Source: Solirubrobacteraceae bacterium (GTDB taxonomy: Bacteria; Actinomycetota; Thermoleophilia; Solirubrobacterales; Solirubrobacteraceae). Taken from it: a stretch of 57,216 nt of DNA. Both the position numbers and the translations under genes were made by a program. Within the stretch, counting starts at the first letter, position 1; every line of letters starts with the position of its first letter. Under the pieces are notes generated by a model, which made no database searches, was not told where the DNA came from, and worked only from the letters and a program-made list of their open reading frames with translations. This document shows, piece after piece, positions 40,164-49,172 of this stretch. The stretch covers positions 1 through 57,216 of the forward strand of contig JAGIBJ010000052.1 in the NCBI GenBank assembly GCA_017744415.1, read 5' to 3'.

Positions 40164-40201
40164 GTCTAGGGGAATCAACTGATCAGGGGGTTCCCTAGAC
40201 T
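40164..40201 (+). terminator. hairpin between the WYL gene and alaS, overlapping a -10-like TAGACT
   Basis: GTCTAGGG (40164-40171) pairs with CCCTAGAC (40193-40200), with two more pairs past one bulged base. It may end the VOC-WYL transcript. Its right arm contains TAGACT (40196-40201), ten bases before the alaS GTG, so the same DNA may serve as the alaS promoter. No T tract. Confidence 0.45.
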
Positions 40202-40211
40202 CCGCAGCACT

Positions 40212-42854
40212 GTGACGTCCGACGAGATCCGCGAGCGATTCCTGAGCTACTTCGAGGGGAAGGGCCATCTGCGCCGTCCCTCGGCATCGCTGGTGCCCGC
40301 AGCCCACGATCCGTCGGTGCTCCTCACCACCGCCGGCATGCATCCGCTGAAGGACTACTTCCTCGGCAAGGAGCAGCCGCCGGCCAACACGCTCACCTCG
40401 TGCCAGAAGTGCTTCCGCACGGGTGACATCGAGAACGTCGGCGTCACGGACCGCCACCTGACGATGTTCGAGATGCTCGGCAACTTCTCGATCGGCGACT
40501 ACTTCAAGCAGGGCGCCGTCGAGATGGCGTGGGAGTTCTCGACGTCCCCGGAGGGCCTCGGCTTCGCGCCCGAGAGCGTCTGGGTGACCGTGTTCGGCGG
40601 CGACGAGGAGCTCGGCCTTGGCCCCGACGAGGAGGCCATCGAGGCCTGGAAGTCGGTCGGCGTGCCCAGCGAGCGGATCGTGCTCGCGGGCCGCGAGGAC
40701 AACTTCTGGCAGGCCGGCCCGACCGGCCCGTGCGGCCCGTGCTCGGAGCTCTACTTCGATCGCGGCCCCGACGTCGGGGGCCCGAACGACGCCCCGGCCG
40801 GCGAGGGCGAGCGCTACCTCGAGTTCTGGAACCTCGTGTTCATGCAGTACCGCATGGGCGAGGACGGCTCGCTCACGCCGCTGCCGACGCAGAACATCGA
40901 TACCGGCCTCGGTCTCAACCGCATGGCCCTCATCAAGCAGGGGGTCAGCAACGTCTTCGAGACCGATCAGTTCACGCCCCTGATCGAGCTCGGCAAGCAG
41001 CTGGCGACGAAGGAGGTCGACGATCGTGCCCTGCGCATCCTCGCCGACCACTCGCGCGCGATGACGTTCCTGATCGGCGATGGCGTCGTGCCCAGTAACG
41101 AGGAGCGCGGCTACATCCTGCGCCGCGTGATGCGCCGCGCGATCCTGCAGGGCAGCCGGATCGGCATCCCCGCCGGCTTCCTGCCGAAGTACGTCGACGC
41201 CGTGATCGAGCTGATGGGCACGGCCTACCCCGATCTCGTGAGCGAGAAGGACACGATCCTGCGCTGGGTCGTCGCCGAGGAAGAGGCCTTCGGTCGCACG
41301 CTCGAGCAGGGCACGAAGCTCTTCGAGGAGGTCGCCGCAAACGCCCAGGGTGGCGTGATCTCCGGTGACGATGCCTTCAAGCTCCACGACACGTTCGGGT
41401 TCCCGTACGACGTGACGAGCGACCTCGCCGAGGAGCGGGGCCTGCGGGTCGACGAGGCCGGCTTCGAGGCGCGCATGGCCAAGCAGCGCGAGCAGTCGCG
41501 CGCCGGTGGCGCCGCGCTCACGAGCGCCACGCCCGGCCTGCGCGATGCCGCCGCGACCCTCGCCACGGCCACCGAGCCCACGCGCTTCACCGGCTACGAC
41601 GAGCTCCACACCGTCGATGCGCGCGTGACCGCGCTCGAGCACCTCGAGGGCGGCCGCACGCTCGTGAAGCTCGACCGCTCCCCGCTCTACGCCACGGGCG
41701 GCGGCCAGATCGCCGATTCGGGCGAGCTCTCCTGGGGCGGCCTCCCGGACACGCCGGGCGCGCGCAACGCCCCGGTCGGCGACGTGATGCGCGTCGGCGA
41801 CGATCAGATCCTGGTCGTCGACAGCACGGCGGCCGCCGGTCTCTCGGTCGGCGAGGTGGTCGACGCCGAAGTCGATCACGCCGCGCGTTTCCGCACGCAG
41901 GGCAACCACACCGCCACGCACCTGCTGCAGTCGGCGCTGCGCGAGGTGGTCGGCGATCACGTCCGCCAGGCCGGCTCGTACGTCGGCCCCGACAAGCTGC
42001 GCTTCGATTTCAACCACGGCTCGGGCCTCTCAGCCGACGAGCTGCGGCAGGTGGAAGACCTCGTGAACGGCTGGATCGCCGCCGATCAGCCCGTGCGCTG
42101 GCAGATCCTCCCGATCGACGAGGCCAAGTCGCGCGGCGCTACCGCGCTCTTCGGCGAGAAGTACGGCGACGTCGTCCGGATGGTCGAGATCGGCGACGGC
42201 AACTGGAGCCGCGAGCTCTGCGGTGGCACCCACGTGGCGCGCACCTCCGAGATCGGCGCGTTCACCATTCTCTCCGAGAGCTCGAGCTCGGCCAACGTGC
42301 GACGCATCGAGGCCCTCACGGGCCCGGCGGCCGTCGACCGCCTCCGCGAGGCGCAGCGCCTGCTGCTCGACGCGGCCGACGCCGCCCGCACCCAGCCCGA
42401 GGCCCTCGCCGAGACGATCGTGGGCCTCCGCGAGCAGCTCAAGGCCGCCGAGAAGGCCCGCCGCGAGGCGCTCACCGCGAACGTCGACGACCTCATCGCC
42501 GAGCGCGACGACGTGCCGGGTGGTGGCGCGATCGTGGCCCGCACCATCGACATCGACGACGGCAAGGCCCTCGCCGAGCTCGCGGGCCGCGCTCAGCAAA
42601 CCCTCGGCACCGCTGGCGCGGTCGTGTTCGGCGCCGCCATCGGCGACAAGCCGCAGCTGGTGGTCGCCCTCGGCCCGGAGCTCGTCGAGCGCGGCCTGAA
42701 CGCTGGCGCGGTCGTCAAAGCTGCCGCGCCCCTCATGGGTGGCGGTGGTGGCGGGCGCCCGAACGTGGCGCAGGCCGGTGGCAAGCGCGTCGACGGCCTG
42801 GGCGAGGCGATCGCCGAAGCGCGCCGCGTGCTGCTCGAGACCGCCGGCGCCTGA
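40212..42854 (+). CDS. alaS: alanyl-tRNA synthetase
   Basis: 880 residues, full length. Class II catalytic core at the N terminus (R-H-L-T-M-F-E-M-L-G-N-F-S-I-G-D-Y-F), editing domain with zinc-type motifs N-H-T-A-T-H-L-L-Q and C-G-G-T-H, and a C-terminal DHHA1 domain with the Gly-rich G-G-G-G-G-R-P-N. It charges tRNA-Ala and clears Ser/Gly mischarges. GTG 40212 has no Shine-Dalgarno. ruvX follows 37 bases later, starting the alaS-ruvX-mltG-aroE group. Confidence 0.97.
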   Translation: MTSDEIRERFLSYFEGKGHLRRPSASLVPAAHDPSVLLTTAGMHPLKDYFLGKEQPPANTLTSCQKCFRTGDIENVGVTDRHLTMFEMLGNFSIGDYFKQGAVEMAWEFSTSPEGLGFAPESVWVTVFGGDEELGLGPDEEAIEAWKSVGVPSERIVLAGREDNFWQAGPTGPCGPCSELYFDRGPDVGGPNDAPAGEGERYLEFWNLVFMQYRMGEDGSLTPLPTQNIDTGLGLNRMALIKQGVSNVFETDQFTPLIELGKQLATKEVDDRALRILADHSRAMTFLIGDGVVPSNEERGYILRRVMRRAILQGSRIGIPAGFLPKYVDAVIELMGTAYPDLVSEKDTILRWVVAEEEAFGRTLEQGTKLFEEVAANAQGGVISGDDAFKLHDTFGFPYDVTSDLAEERGLRVDEAGFEARMAKQREQSRAGGAALTSATPGLRDAAATLATATEPTRFTGYDELHTVDARVTALEHLEGGRTLVKLDRSPLYATGGGQIADSGELSWGGLPDTPGARNAPVGDVMRVGDDQILVVDSTAAAGLSVGEVVDAEVDHAARFRTQGNHTATHLLQSALREVVGDHVRQAGSYVGPDKLRFDFNHGSGLSADELRQVEDLVNGWIAADQPVRWQILPIDEAKSRGATALFGEKYGDVVRMVEIGDGNWSRELCGGTHVARTSEIGAFTILSESSSSANVRRIEALTGPAAVDRLREAQRLLLDAADAARTQPEALAETIVGLREQLKAAEKARREALTANVDDLIAERDDVPGGGAIVARTIDIDDGKALAELAGRAQQTLGTAGAVVFGAAIGDKPQLVVALGPELVERGLNAGAVVKAAAPLMGGGGGGRPNVAQAGGKRVDGLGEAIAEARRVLLETAGA

Positions 42855-42891
42855 GCGCCGCGCGGGACCTGAGCGGGGGAGGCGAGCCGAC

Positions 42892-43296
42892 GTGGGCCGG
42901 ATCATGGCGCTCGACTACGGCAGTGCCCGGTGCGGGGTCGCGATGAGCGATCCCACCGGCACGATCGCCTCGCCGTATCCGGTCGTCTTCAAGGCGGGCA
43001 CGCCGAGCGGCCTGCGGCGCCTCGCCAACATCACGCGCGAGCACGGGGTGGAGCGCATCGTCCTCGGCCTGCCGATCGGTCTCTCCGGCCGCGAGACGGG
43101 CCAGACGAAGGAGACGCGCGCGTTCGCCGAGCGGCTCGCCGAGGCGGTCGACGTGCCGATCGAGTTCTACGACGAGCGGTTTACCACCCGCATGGCCGAG
43201 CGCGACTTCGATCCGCGCGCCGACGAGGACTCCCGGGCGGCCGCCCATCTGCTGGACGGCTGGCTCGCGGAGCGCGCCGGAGGACCGCTCGCTTGA
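42892..43296 (+). CDS. ruvX: Holliday-junction resolvase-like RuvX (YqgF)
   Basis: 134 residues from GTG 42892, chosen because GGGGAGG lies nine bases upstream; ATG 42904 is also in frame. RNase H-like fold with L-D-Y-G-S-A-R-C-G-V-A at the start, G-L-P-I-G-L-S-G in the middle and Y-D-E-R-F-T-T near the end, which carry the acidic site. The family is proposed to resolve Holliday junctions or process 16S rRNA ends. The short gaps to alaS and mltG suggest one transcript. Confidence 0.93.
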   Translation: MGRIMALDYGSARCGVAMSDPTGTIASPYPVVFKAGTPSGLRRLANITREHGVERIVLGLPIGLSGRETGQTKETRAFAERLAEAVDVPIEFYDERFTTRMAERDFDPRADEDSRAAAHLLDGWLAERAGGPLA

Positions 43297-43351
43297 CCCC
43301 TTCACGGCGCGTTGCATGCGTCCGACGGCCCAGCGTGAGAAAATCCCGGAA

Positions 43352-44977
43352 GTGAGTCTCTTCGGAGGAGGACGGCGGCAGCCCCGCGAGCGGACCGCCG
43401 AGGAGCGCCGCCAGGCGCTCATTGAGCGCGAGCGCCGCCGTACGGGCGACGCTGGCTGGCAGCCGCCTGCGGATCACCCGCTCGCGCCCGGCGGCAGCGT
43501 CAGCCGTGGCGCCGCCAACGGCGCCACGCCCGAACAGCCCGTCGCACCGCGCGAGCAGCCGCCGCGCCGCGCCGCCGAGCCGGCACGTGCCGCCATGCCC
43601 GCGCCGGAGCCGCAGGGCGATCCGACGGGCTGGTGGGACGATGGCGATCTCTACGACGGGAGTGGTGCCGAGAGCCAGGCCGCCTGGCCGCCGCCGATCG
43701 ACGCCGCCGACCCGGTGCTGCGTCCGCGCCAGCCTGCACCCGCACCCGCACCCGCCGAGCCGTTGTTGATCGAGCCCGATCCGCCCGCGCAGCCGCCTGC
43801 GGAGGCGTTCGAGCTCCCCGACTACCGCAGCGTGGCCGTGCACCGCCGTCGGGGCCCCCGCACCGTGGTCTCGCCACCCGGCGACGCCAACATGGGCGGG
43901 ACCCTGCCCGGCGGCCCCTCACGCAAGCGTCGTCTGATCGCTCTGGCCGTCGGTCTTGCGGTGCTGCTCGTGGCCTGGAGCCAATGGCAGCTCTGGCAGC
44001 CGCTGAAGGGCAGCGGCGAGGGCGAGGTGATCGTCGAGATCCCGCAGGGCTCGAGCGCGTCCGAGGTGGCCTCCAAGCTCGAGGAATCCGGCGTCGTCGA
44101 CTCGGCGACCCTCTTCGGGCTGCGCGCGCTCATCGCGGGCAAACGCCAGGATCTCGTCGCCGGCACGCTGAAGATGAAGCGCGGGATGTCGTACGGCGCC
44201 GCGCTCGCGCAGCTCAGCGGCTCGAGCGTCAACACGAGTTTCGAGACCACCAGCGTCACGATCCAGGAGGGGCTCTCGATCCGCGAGAACGCCCGCCGCT
44301 TCAAGCGTCAGAGCCTGCTCAAGGATTACGGGGCGACCGCCAAGGCCGTGTTCAAGGAGCGCCGCTCGCAGCTGCGCACGATCTACAAGATGCCGTCGAG
44401 CGTCGATTCGCTCGAGGGGTTCCTGTTCCCCGCGAAGTACGAGCTGCCGGTGCCCGTCACCTCGCGTGACCTCATCGTCCGCCAGCTCCAGTCGTTCCAG
44501 CAGAACTTCAGCCCGATCTCGCTCGCGCGCGCAAAGAAGGCCAACCTCACGCCGTACGAGGTGCTCGTGATCGCGTCGATGGTCGAGCGCGAGGCCCGCC
44601 TCACGCGCGAGCGCAAACTGATCGCGGCCGTGATCTACAACCGCCTGAAGGCCGGGATGCCGCTCGGGATCGACGCCACGTTCCGCTACGAGAGCGGCGA
44701 CTGGACGAACCCGATCCGCCAGAGCGAGCTCGACAAGGACGGCCCCTACAACTCGCGCCTGCGCACCGGCCTGCCTCCGACGCCCATCGGCAACCCAGGG
44801 CTCGCATCGATCGAGGCTGCGGCCGCGCCGGCCAACGTGAACTACCTGTACTTCGTCGTGAAGCCAGGACGCTGCGGCGAGCACGCCTTCAGCGCGACGC
44901 TCGAGAAGTTCAACGCCGACACCGCGAAGTACAACGCCGCGCGCGACGCGCTCGGCAAGTCGCCGGTGACGTGCTGA
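43352..44977 (+). CDS. mltG: endolytic murein transglycosylase MltG
   Basis: About 541 residues from GTG 43352; ATG 43316 is an upstream option. A long cytoplasmic Arg/Pro-rich region (about 1-190) precedes one membrane helix (L-I-A-L-A-V-G-L-A-V-L-L-V-A-W), then a LysM-like region and the YceG domain, whose catalytic Glu is in I-A-S-M-V-E-R-E-A. MltG cleaves new glycan strands and so limits their length at the outer membrane face. The stop lies within the frame-overlapping start region of aroE. Confidence 0.93.
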   Translation: MSLFGGGRRQPRERTAEERRQALIERERRRTGDAGWQPPADHPLAPGGSVSRGAANGATPEQPVAPREQPPRRAAEPARAAMPAPEPQGDPTGWWDDGDLYDGSGAESQAAWPPPIDAADPVLRPRQPAPAPAPAEPLLIEPDPPAQPPAEAFELPDYRSVAVHRRRGPRTVVSPPGDANMGGTLPGGPSRKRRLIALAVGLAVLLVAWSQWQLWQPLKGSGEGEVIVEIPQGSSASEVASKLEESGVVDSATLFGLRALIAGKRQDLVAGTLKMKRGMSYGAALAQLSGSSVNTSFETTSVTIQEGLSIRENARRFKRQSLLKDYGATAKAVFKERRSQLRTIYKMPSSVDSLEGFLFPAKYELPVPVTSRDLIVRQLQSFQQNFSPISLARAKKANLTPYEVLVIASMVEREARLTRERKLIAAVIYNRLKAGMPLGIDATFRYESGDWTNPIRQSELDKDGPYNSRLRTGLPPTPIGNPGLASIEAAAAPANVNYLYFVVKPGRCGEHAFSATLEKFNADTAKYNAARDALGKSPVTC

Positions 44978-45009
44978 GCCTGGCGCTCGGCGCGGGGGAG
45001 CAGCACGTG

Positions 45010-45846
45010 ATGGGCGACCGCCCGCGGTACGGCGTCGTCGGGTGGCCCGTGAGCCACAGCCGCTCGCCCGCCATGCACCGTGCGCTGGGCCTCGACTACC
45101 AGTTGCTGCCGGTGCCGCCCGAGCGCGCCGAGGCCGTGCTTCGCGCGCTCCCCGGTTCGGGGTTCGCCGGGGTGAACGTCACGATTCCGCACAAAGGCGC
45201 AGCGCTTGCCGTCGCCGACCGCGCGAGCGCTGCCGCGACGGCGATCGGTGCGGCCAACACGCTGATCTACGAGCCGTCGGGGGAGATCGTCGCCGACAAC
45301 ACCGACGCGCCCGGTCTGATGGCCGCCATCGCCGGGCGACCCGCGCGCACGGCCGTCGTGCTGGGGGCCGGCGGGAGCGCGCGCGCGATCGTTTGGGCGC
45401 TCGTCAACTCAGGGGCCGAGGTGCAGGTGTGGAACCGGACTCGCGCTCGCGCCCACGAGCTCGTCTCGGCGCTCGGCGGCGCGGTGCTCGACCTGTCATC
45501 CGATTCCCTCGCGCCAGAGGCCGATGTTCTCGTCAATTGCACCGCTGCAGAGCTCGACCATACGTCCAGCGCCATCGACGGCCTCCCGCTCAACGTCGAT
45601 CACCTGGCCAGATACCCCACCGTGGTGGATCTGGCTTACAAGCCGGGCGGAACGGTGCTCACGGCCGAAGCGGCCAAGCGCACCACGATCGTCGACGGCT
45701 TGGAGATCCTGGTCCAGCAGGGTGCGCGGAGCTTTGAGTTGTGGACCGGTCGCCCCGCCGATGTGGCGGTGATGCGGTCCGCGGTACGAGAACACGAGGA
45801 CCATGGAGCCAGGCACGATCCCCCAGACCGCAGGTCATCCCCATGA
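45010..45846 (+). CDS. aroE: shikimate 5-dehydrogenase
   Basis: 278 residues from ATG 45010, chosen for GGGGGAG at 44994-45000; upstream GTGs at 44971 and 45007 are in frame. Shikimate-binding S-H-S-R-S-P, the catalytic Lys in N-V-T-I-P-H-K, N-T-D-A-P-G, the dinucleotide loop G-A-G-G-S-A-R-A and the NADP-type N-R-T are present. It reduces 3-dehydroshikimate in aromatic amino acid synthesis. Its 3' end overlaps the start of pilB by 44 bases, so the pilus genes may be read from the same transcript. Confidence 0.94.
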   Translation: MGDRPRYGVVGWPVSHSRSPAMHRALGLDYQLLPVPPERAEAVLRALPGSGFAGVNVTIPHKGAALAVADRASAAATAIGAANTLIYEPSGEIVADNTDAPGLMAAIAGRPARTAVVLGAGGSARAIVWALVNSGAEVQVWNRTRARAHELVSALGGAVLDLSSDSLAPEADVLVNCTAAELDHTSSAIDGLPLNVDHLARYPTVVDLAYKPGGTVLTAEAAKRTTIVDGLEILVQQGARSFELWTGRPADVAVMRSAVREHEDHGARHDPPDRRSSP

Positions 45847-48010
45847 CCTGACGTCAAATGGGGCGACGAATGGGCACGCGACGCCCGCGTCGGCGACCAA
45901 TGGTGCCGCGTTCGTCCCGCACGTCGGCGACCCGTTCGCAGGCAGCGCCGAGCCCGCAGTGGCCGCGCAGGACTCCTACGCCTCGCTCCAGCATGCCGAG
46001 CCCGTGGCCCAGCAGCCGAGCCGCACCCCTGAGGAGCAGGCCGCCTGGGACGAGTACGAGCGCCAGCAGGCCGAGTACGAGCGCCAGCTCGCCGAGTACG
46101 AGCGCCAGCAGGCCGCCTACGCCCAGCAGGTCGCCGAGCAAGCCGCTGCCGAGGCGCCCGCCACCGATCCCAACGCGTTCGTCGTCGACACTGCCCCGAC
46201 CACCGAGGCCGCAGTCACGCCCGAGCCGGCCACCGCGCCCGAGCCCGCGCTCAGCAGCGAAGAGCCCGCCGCGTCCGCTGAGGACGAGGACGACTTCGAC
46301 GACTTCGTCGCCGAGGGACTCACGCGCTCCCGCGGCAGCGCCCGCGCCGCGCGCAGCGACGTCGAGGCCGCGATCATGCTCGGTCTCGTCACCCCGGAGC
46401 AGGTCCACGACCTGCAGGGTCAGGCGATGGAGGCCGGTCGCACGGTCGAGAGCCTGCTGATCGAGCAGAACGTGCTGGGCCCGGAGGCCCTCGCGCGTGC
46501 GGTCTCCGAGCGCCACGGCATCGACCTCGTCGACCTCAACCTCTTCAAGGTCGACTTCGCCGCGGCCAACCTGATCGATCCGGCCGCTGCCAAGCGCTAC
46601 GAGGCGCTGCCGGTGAAGATGGTCGACGAACGCACCGTGCTCGTCGCGATGGTCGACCCGGCGAACATCATCGTCCTCGACGACATCTCGCTGATGACGG
46701 GCCTCGACGTGCGCCCCGTCGTCGCCTCCCGCGAGGATGTCGCCACGGCGATCTCCCGCCTGACGCGCCTGGACGACGTCGTCACCGACGACGGCACCAT
46801 CGAGGACCGCGAGGAGGACGACGGCGTCGTCGACCTCCGCGGCGGCTCCGACGATGCGCCGGTCATCAAGCTCGTCAACCAGATCATCGCCCAGGCCGTC
46901 GAGCGTGGCACCTCGGACATCCACCTCCAGGCCGGCGAGTTCGGCCTCCGCGTGCGGTACCGCATCGACGGCGTCCTGCTCGACGCCCTCGACGTGCCGA
47001 AGAAGATGGCGCCCGGCGTCGTCAGCCGCGTGAAGATCATGGCCACCCTCGACATCGCCGAGCGGCGCATCCCGCAGGACGGCCGCATCTCGCTGACGAT
47101 CGACGGCCACAAGCTCGACCTCCGCGTCGTGACCCTCCCGTCGGTGCACGGCGAGGCGGTCATCATGCGCATCCTCGACAAGTCGAACGTCGTGATGGAC
47201 CTCGACATCCTCGGCATGCGCGAGCGTGAGCGCGAGGCCTTCGAGACCGGCTTCCACCAGGCCTACGGCGCGGTGCTCGTCACCGGCCCGACCGGCTCCG
47301 GCAAGTCGACGACGCTGTACGCCGCCCTCGGCGCGATCAACACGCCCGAGAAGAACATCATCACCATCGAAGACCCGGTGGAGTACCAGCTCCACGGCGT
47401 CAACCAGGTGCAGGTGAACCCGAAGGCGGGCCTCACGTTCGCGAACGGCCTTCGCGCCCTCATGCGCGCAGACCCGGACGTGATCATGATCGGCGAGATC
47501 CGCGACGGCGAGACCGCCCAGATCGCGATCGAGTCCGCCCTCACCGGTCACCTCGTGCTCTCGACGCTCCACACGAACGATGCGCCGAGCGCTGTGTCGC
47601 GCCTGATCGAGATGGGCATCGAGCCGTTCCTGATCGGCAGCTCGATCGAGACGATCGTCGCCCAGCGACTCGCCCGCAAGCTCTGCAAGTACTGCAAGCA
47701 GGAGACCGAGCTCTCGGTCGACGTCCTGAAGGTCAACGGCTTCGAGCGCGACGAGCCCTTGAGGGCCTGGGAGCCGAAGGGATGCGTGCGCTGCAGCAAC
47801 ACGGGCTACAAGGGCCGCGCCGGCCTCTACGAGGTGCTGTCGGCCACCGACGAGATCCGTGAGCTCATCACTGCCCGCGCGACCGCCGACGAGATCGGCG
47901 CTGCCGCCCGCAAGGCCGGCATGCGCACGCTCCGTGAGGACGGCATCGCGAAGGTCGAATCCGGACTGACGTCCATCCAGGAAGTCGCACGTGTGTGCGG
48001 CACGACCTGA
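45803..48010 (+). CDS. pilB: type IV pilus assembly ATPase PilB
   Basis: 735 residues. A disordered N-terminal part holds a Tyr-Glu-Arg-Gln repeat (Y-E-R-Q-Q-A-E-Y-E-R-Q-L; about 80-105), then an MshEN-type domain (about 185-330) that in relatives binds c-di-GMP. The motor has Walker A G-P-T-G-S-G-K-S-T-T (about 494), the Asp box, Walker B D-P-D-V-I-M-I-G-E-I-R and the His box S-T-L-H-T-N-D-A. Two Cys pairs (C-K-Y-C, C-V-R-C) form the usual zinc site. It powers pilus extension at the cytoplasmic face. GAGGA lies two bases before the ATG. Confidence 0.95.
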   Translation: MEPGTIPQTAGHPHDLTSNGATNGHATPASATNGAAFVPHVGDPFAGSAEPAVAAQDSYASLQHAEPVAQQPSRTPEEQAAWDEYERQQAEYERQLAEYERQQAAYAQQVAEQAAAEAPATDPNAFVVDTAPTTEAAVTPEPATAPEPALSSEEPAASAEDEDDFDDFVAEGLTRSRGSARAARSDVEAAIMLGLVTPEQVHDLQGQAMEAGRTVESLLIEQNVLGPEALARAVSERHGIDLVDLNLFKVDFAAANLIDPAAAKRYEALPVKMVDERTVLVAMVDPANIIVLDDISLMTGLDVRPVVASREDVATAISRLTRLDDVVTDDGTIEDREEDDGVVDLRGGSDDAPVIKLVNQIIAQAVERGTSDIHLQAGEFGLRVRYRIDGVLLDALDVPKKMAPGVVSRVKIMATLDIAERRIPQDGRISLTIDGHKLDLRVVTLPSVHGEAVIMRILDKSNVVMDLDILGMREREREAFETGFHQAYGAVLVTGPTGSGKSTTLYAALGAINTPEKNIITIEDPVEYQLHGVNQVQVNPKAGLTFANGLRALMRADPDVIMIGEIRDGETAQIAIESALTGHLVLSTLHTNDAPSAVSRLIEMGIEPFLIGSSIETIVAQRLARKLCKYCKQETELSVDVLKVNGFERDEPLRAWEPKGCVRCSNTGYKGRAGLYEVLSATDEIRELITARATADEIGAAARKAGMRTLREDGIAKVESGLTSIQEVARVCGTT

Positions 48011-48062
48011 TCTCACCGCCTGGGCCTCTCAAGCCACCCTCCGAATCGCCGACAAGTAGACC

Positions 48063-49148
48063 GTGGACTTCGATTTCGCCGACCTCCTTCTGGAGACGCT
48101 CCGCCGCCGGGCGTCCGACCTCCACCTGACCGCTGGCGTCCCGCCGATGGTTCGCGTGCGTGGTCGACTGCAGCCCCTCGAGGGCTACCAGCGCCTCTCG
48201 CCGACGGACACGCGCGAGATCATCTACTCGATCCTCAACAACGACCAGCGCCAGAAGCTCGAGAACAACTGGCAGCTGGACTTCGCGTACGGCTCGGCCG
48301 GTACCGGCCGCTTCCGCGTGAACTGCTACTTCCAGCGTGGTGCCCTCGGCGCCGCGTTCCGCGTGATCCCGAGCGACATCGCAACGCTCGAGCAGCTCAG
48401 CCTGCCGCCGGTGATCAAGAGTTTCACCGAGAAGCCGCGTGGTTTCGTGCTCGTCACGGGCCCGACCGGCTCCGGCAAGTCGACGACCCTCGCCGCGATG
48501 ATCAACGAGATCAACATGACGCGCGAAGAGCACATCATGACCTGCGAGGACCCGATCGAGTTCCTGCACCGTCACAAGAAGTGCGTCGTCAATCAGCGTG
48601 AGATCGGCGCCGACGCCGAGACCTTCTCGCTCGCCCTGCGCGCCGCACTGCGCCAGGATCCGGACGTCATCCTCGTCGGCGAGATGCGCGACCTGGAGAC
48701 GATCCACACCGCGCTCACGGCTGCTGAGACCGGCCACCTCGTCTTCGCCACCCTGCACACGCAGGATGCTCCGCAGACCATCGACCGTATCGTCGACGTG
48801 TTCCCGAGCAGCCAGCAGCAGCAGGTGCGCGTCCAGCTCTCCACGGCGCTCCAGGGCATCGTCACGCAGCAGCTGCTGCCGACGGCCGATGGCGCCGGGC
48901 GCGTGTGCGCCTGCGAGGTGCTCGTGCCGACCCCCGCGATCCGCAACCTGATCCGCGAGGGCAAGACGCACCAGATCTACTCCGCCATCCAGACCGGCTC
49001 GCAGGTCGGCATGCAGACGATGGACTCCGCCCTTGCCGCGCTCGTGAAGCACGGCGTCATCTCCCGCAGCCTCGCCGAGGAGCGCTCCAGCAACCCCGAG
49101 GAGCTCAAGCGCCTCATGGGTGGCGGCGTCCCGGCCATGGCCGCCTAG
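48063..49148 (+). CDS. pilT: type IV pilus retraction ATPase PilT
   Basis: 361 residues from GTG 48063, full length. Walker A G-P-T-G-S-G-K-S-T-T (about 133), C-E-D-P-I-E-F, Walker B D-P-D-V-I-L-V-G-E-M-R, and the PilT-specific A-I-R-N-L-I-R-E-G-K-T-H-Q motif that sets retraction ATPases apart from PilB. It depolymerises the pilus. 52 bases after pilB and 24 bases before pilC, in one operon. Confidence 0.96.
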   Translation: MDFDFADLLLETLRRRASDLHLTAGVPPMVRVRGRLQPLEGYQRLSPTDTREIIYSILNNDQRQKLENNWQLDFAYGSAGTGRFRVNCYFQRGALGAAFRVIPSDIATLEQLSLPPVIKSFTEKPRGFVLVTGPTGSGKSTTLAAMINEINMTREEHIMTCEDPIEFLHRHKKCVVNQREIGADAETFSLALRAALRQDPDVILVGEMRDLETIHTALTAAETGHLVFATLHTQDAPQTIDRIVDVFPSSQQQQVRVQLSTALQGIVTQQLLPTADGAGRVCACEVLVPTPAIRNLIREGKTHQIYSAIQTGSQVGMQTMDSALAALVKHGVISRSLAEERSSNPEELKRLMGGGVPAMAA

Positions 49149-49172
49149 TCCGGATCGAGCAGGAATCAGCCG

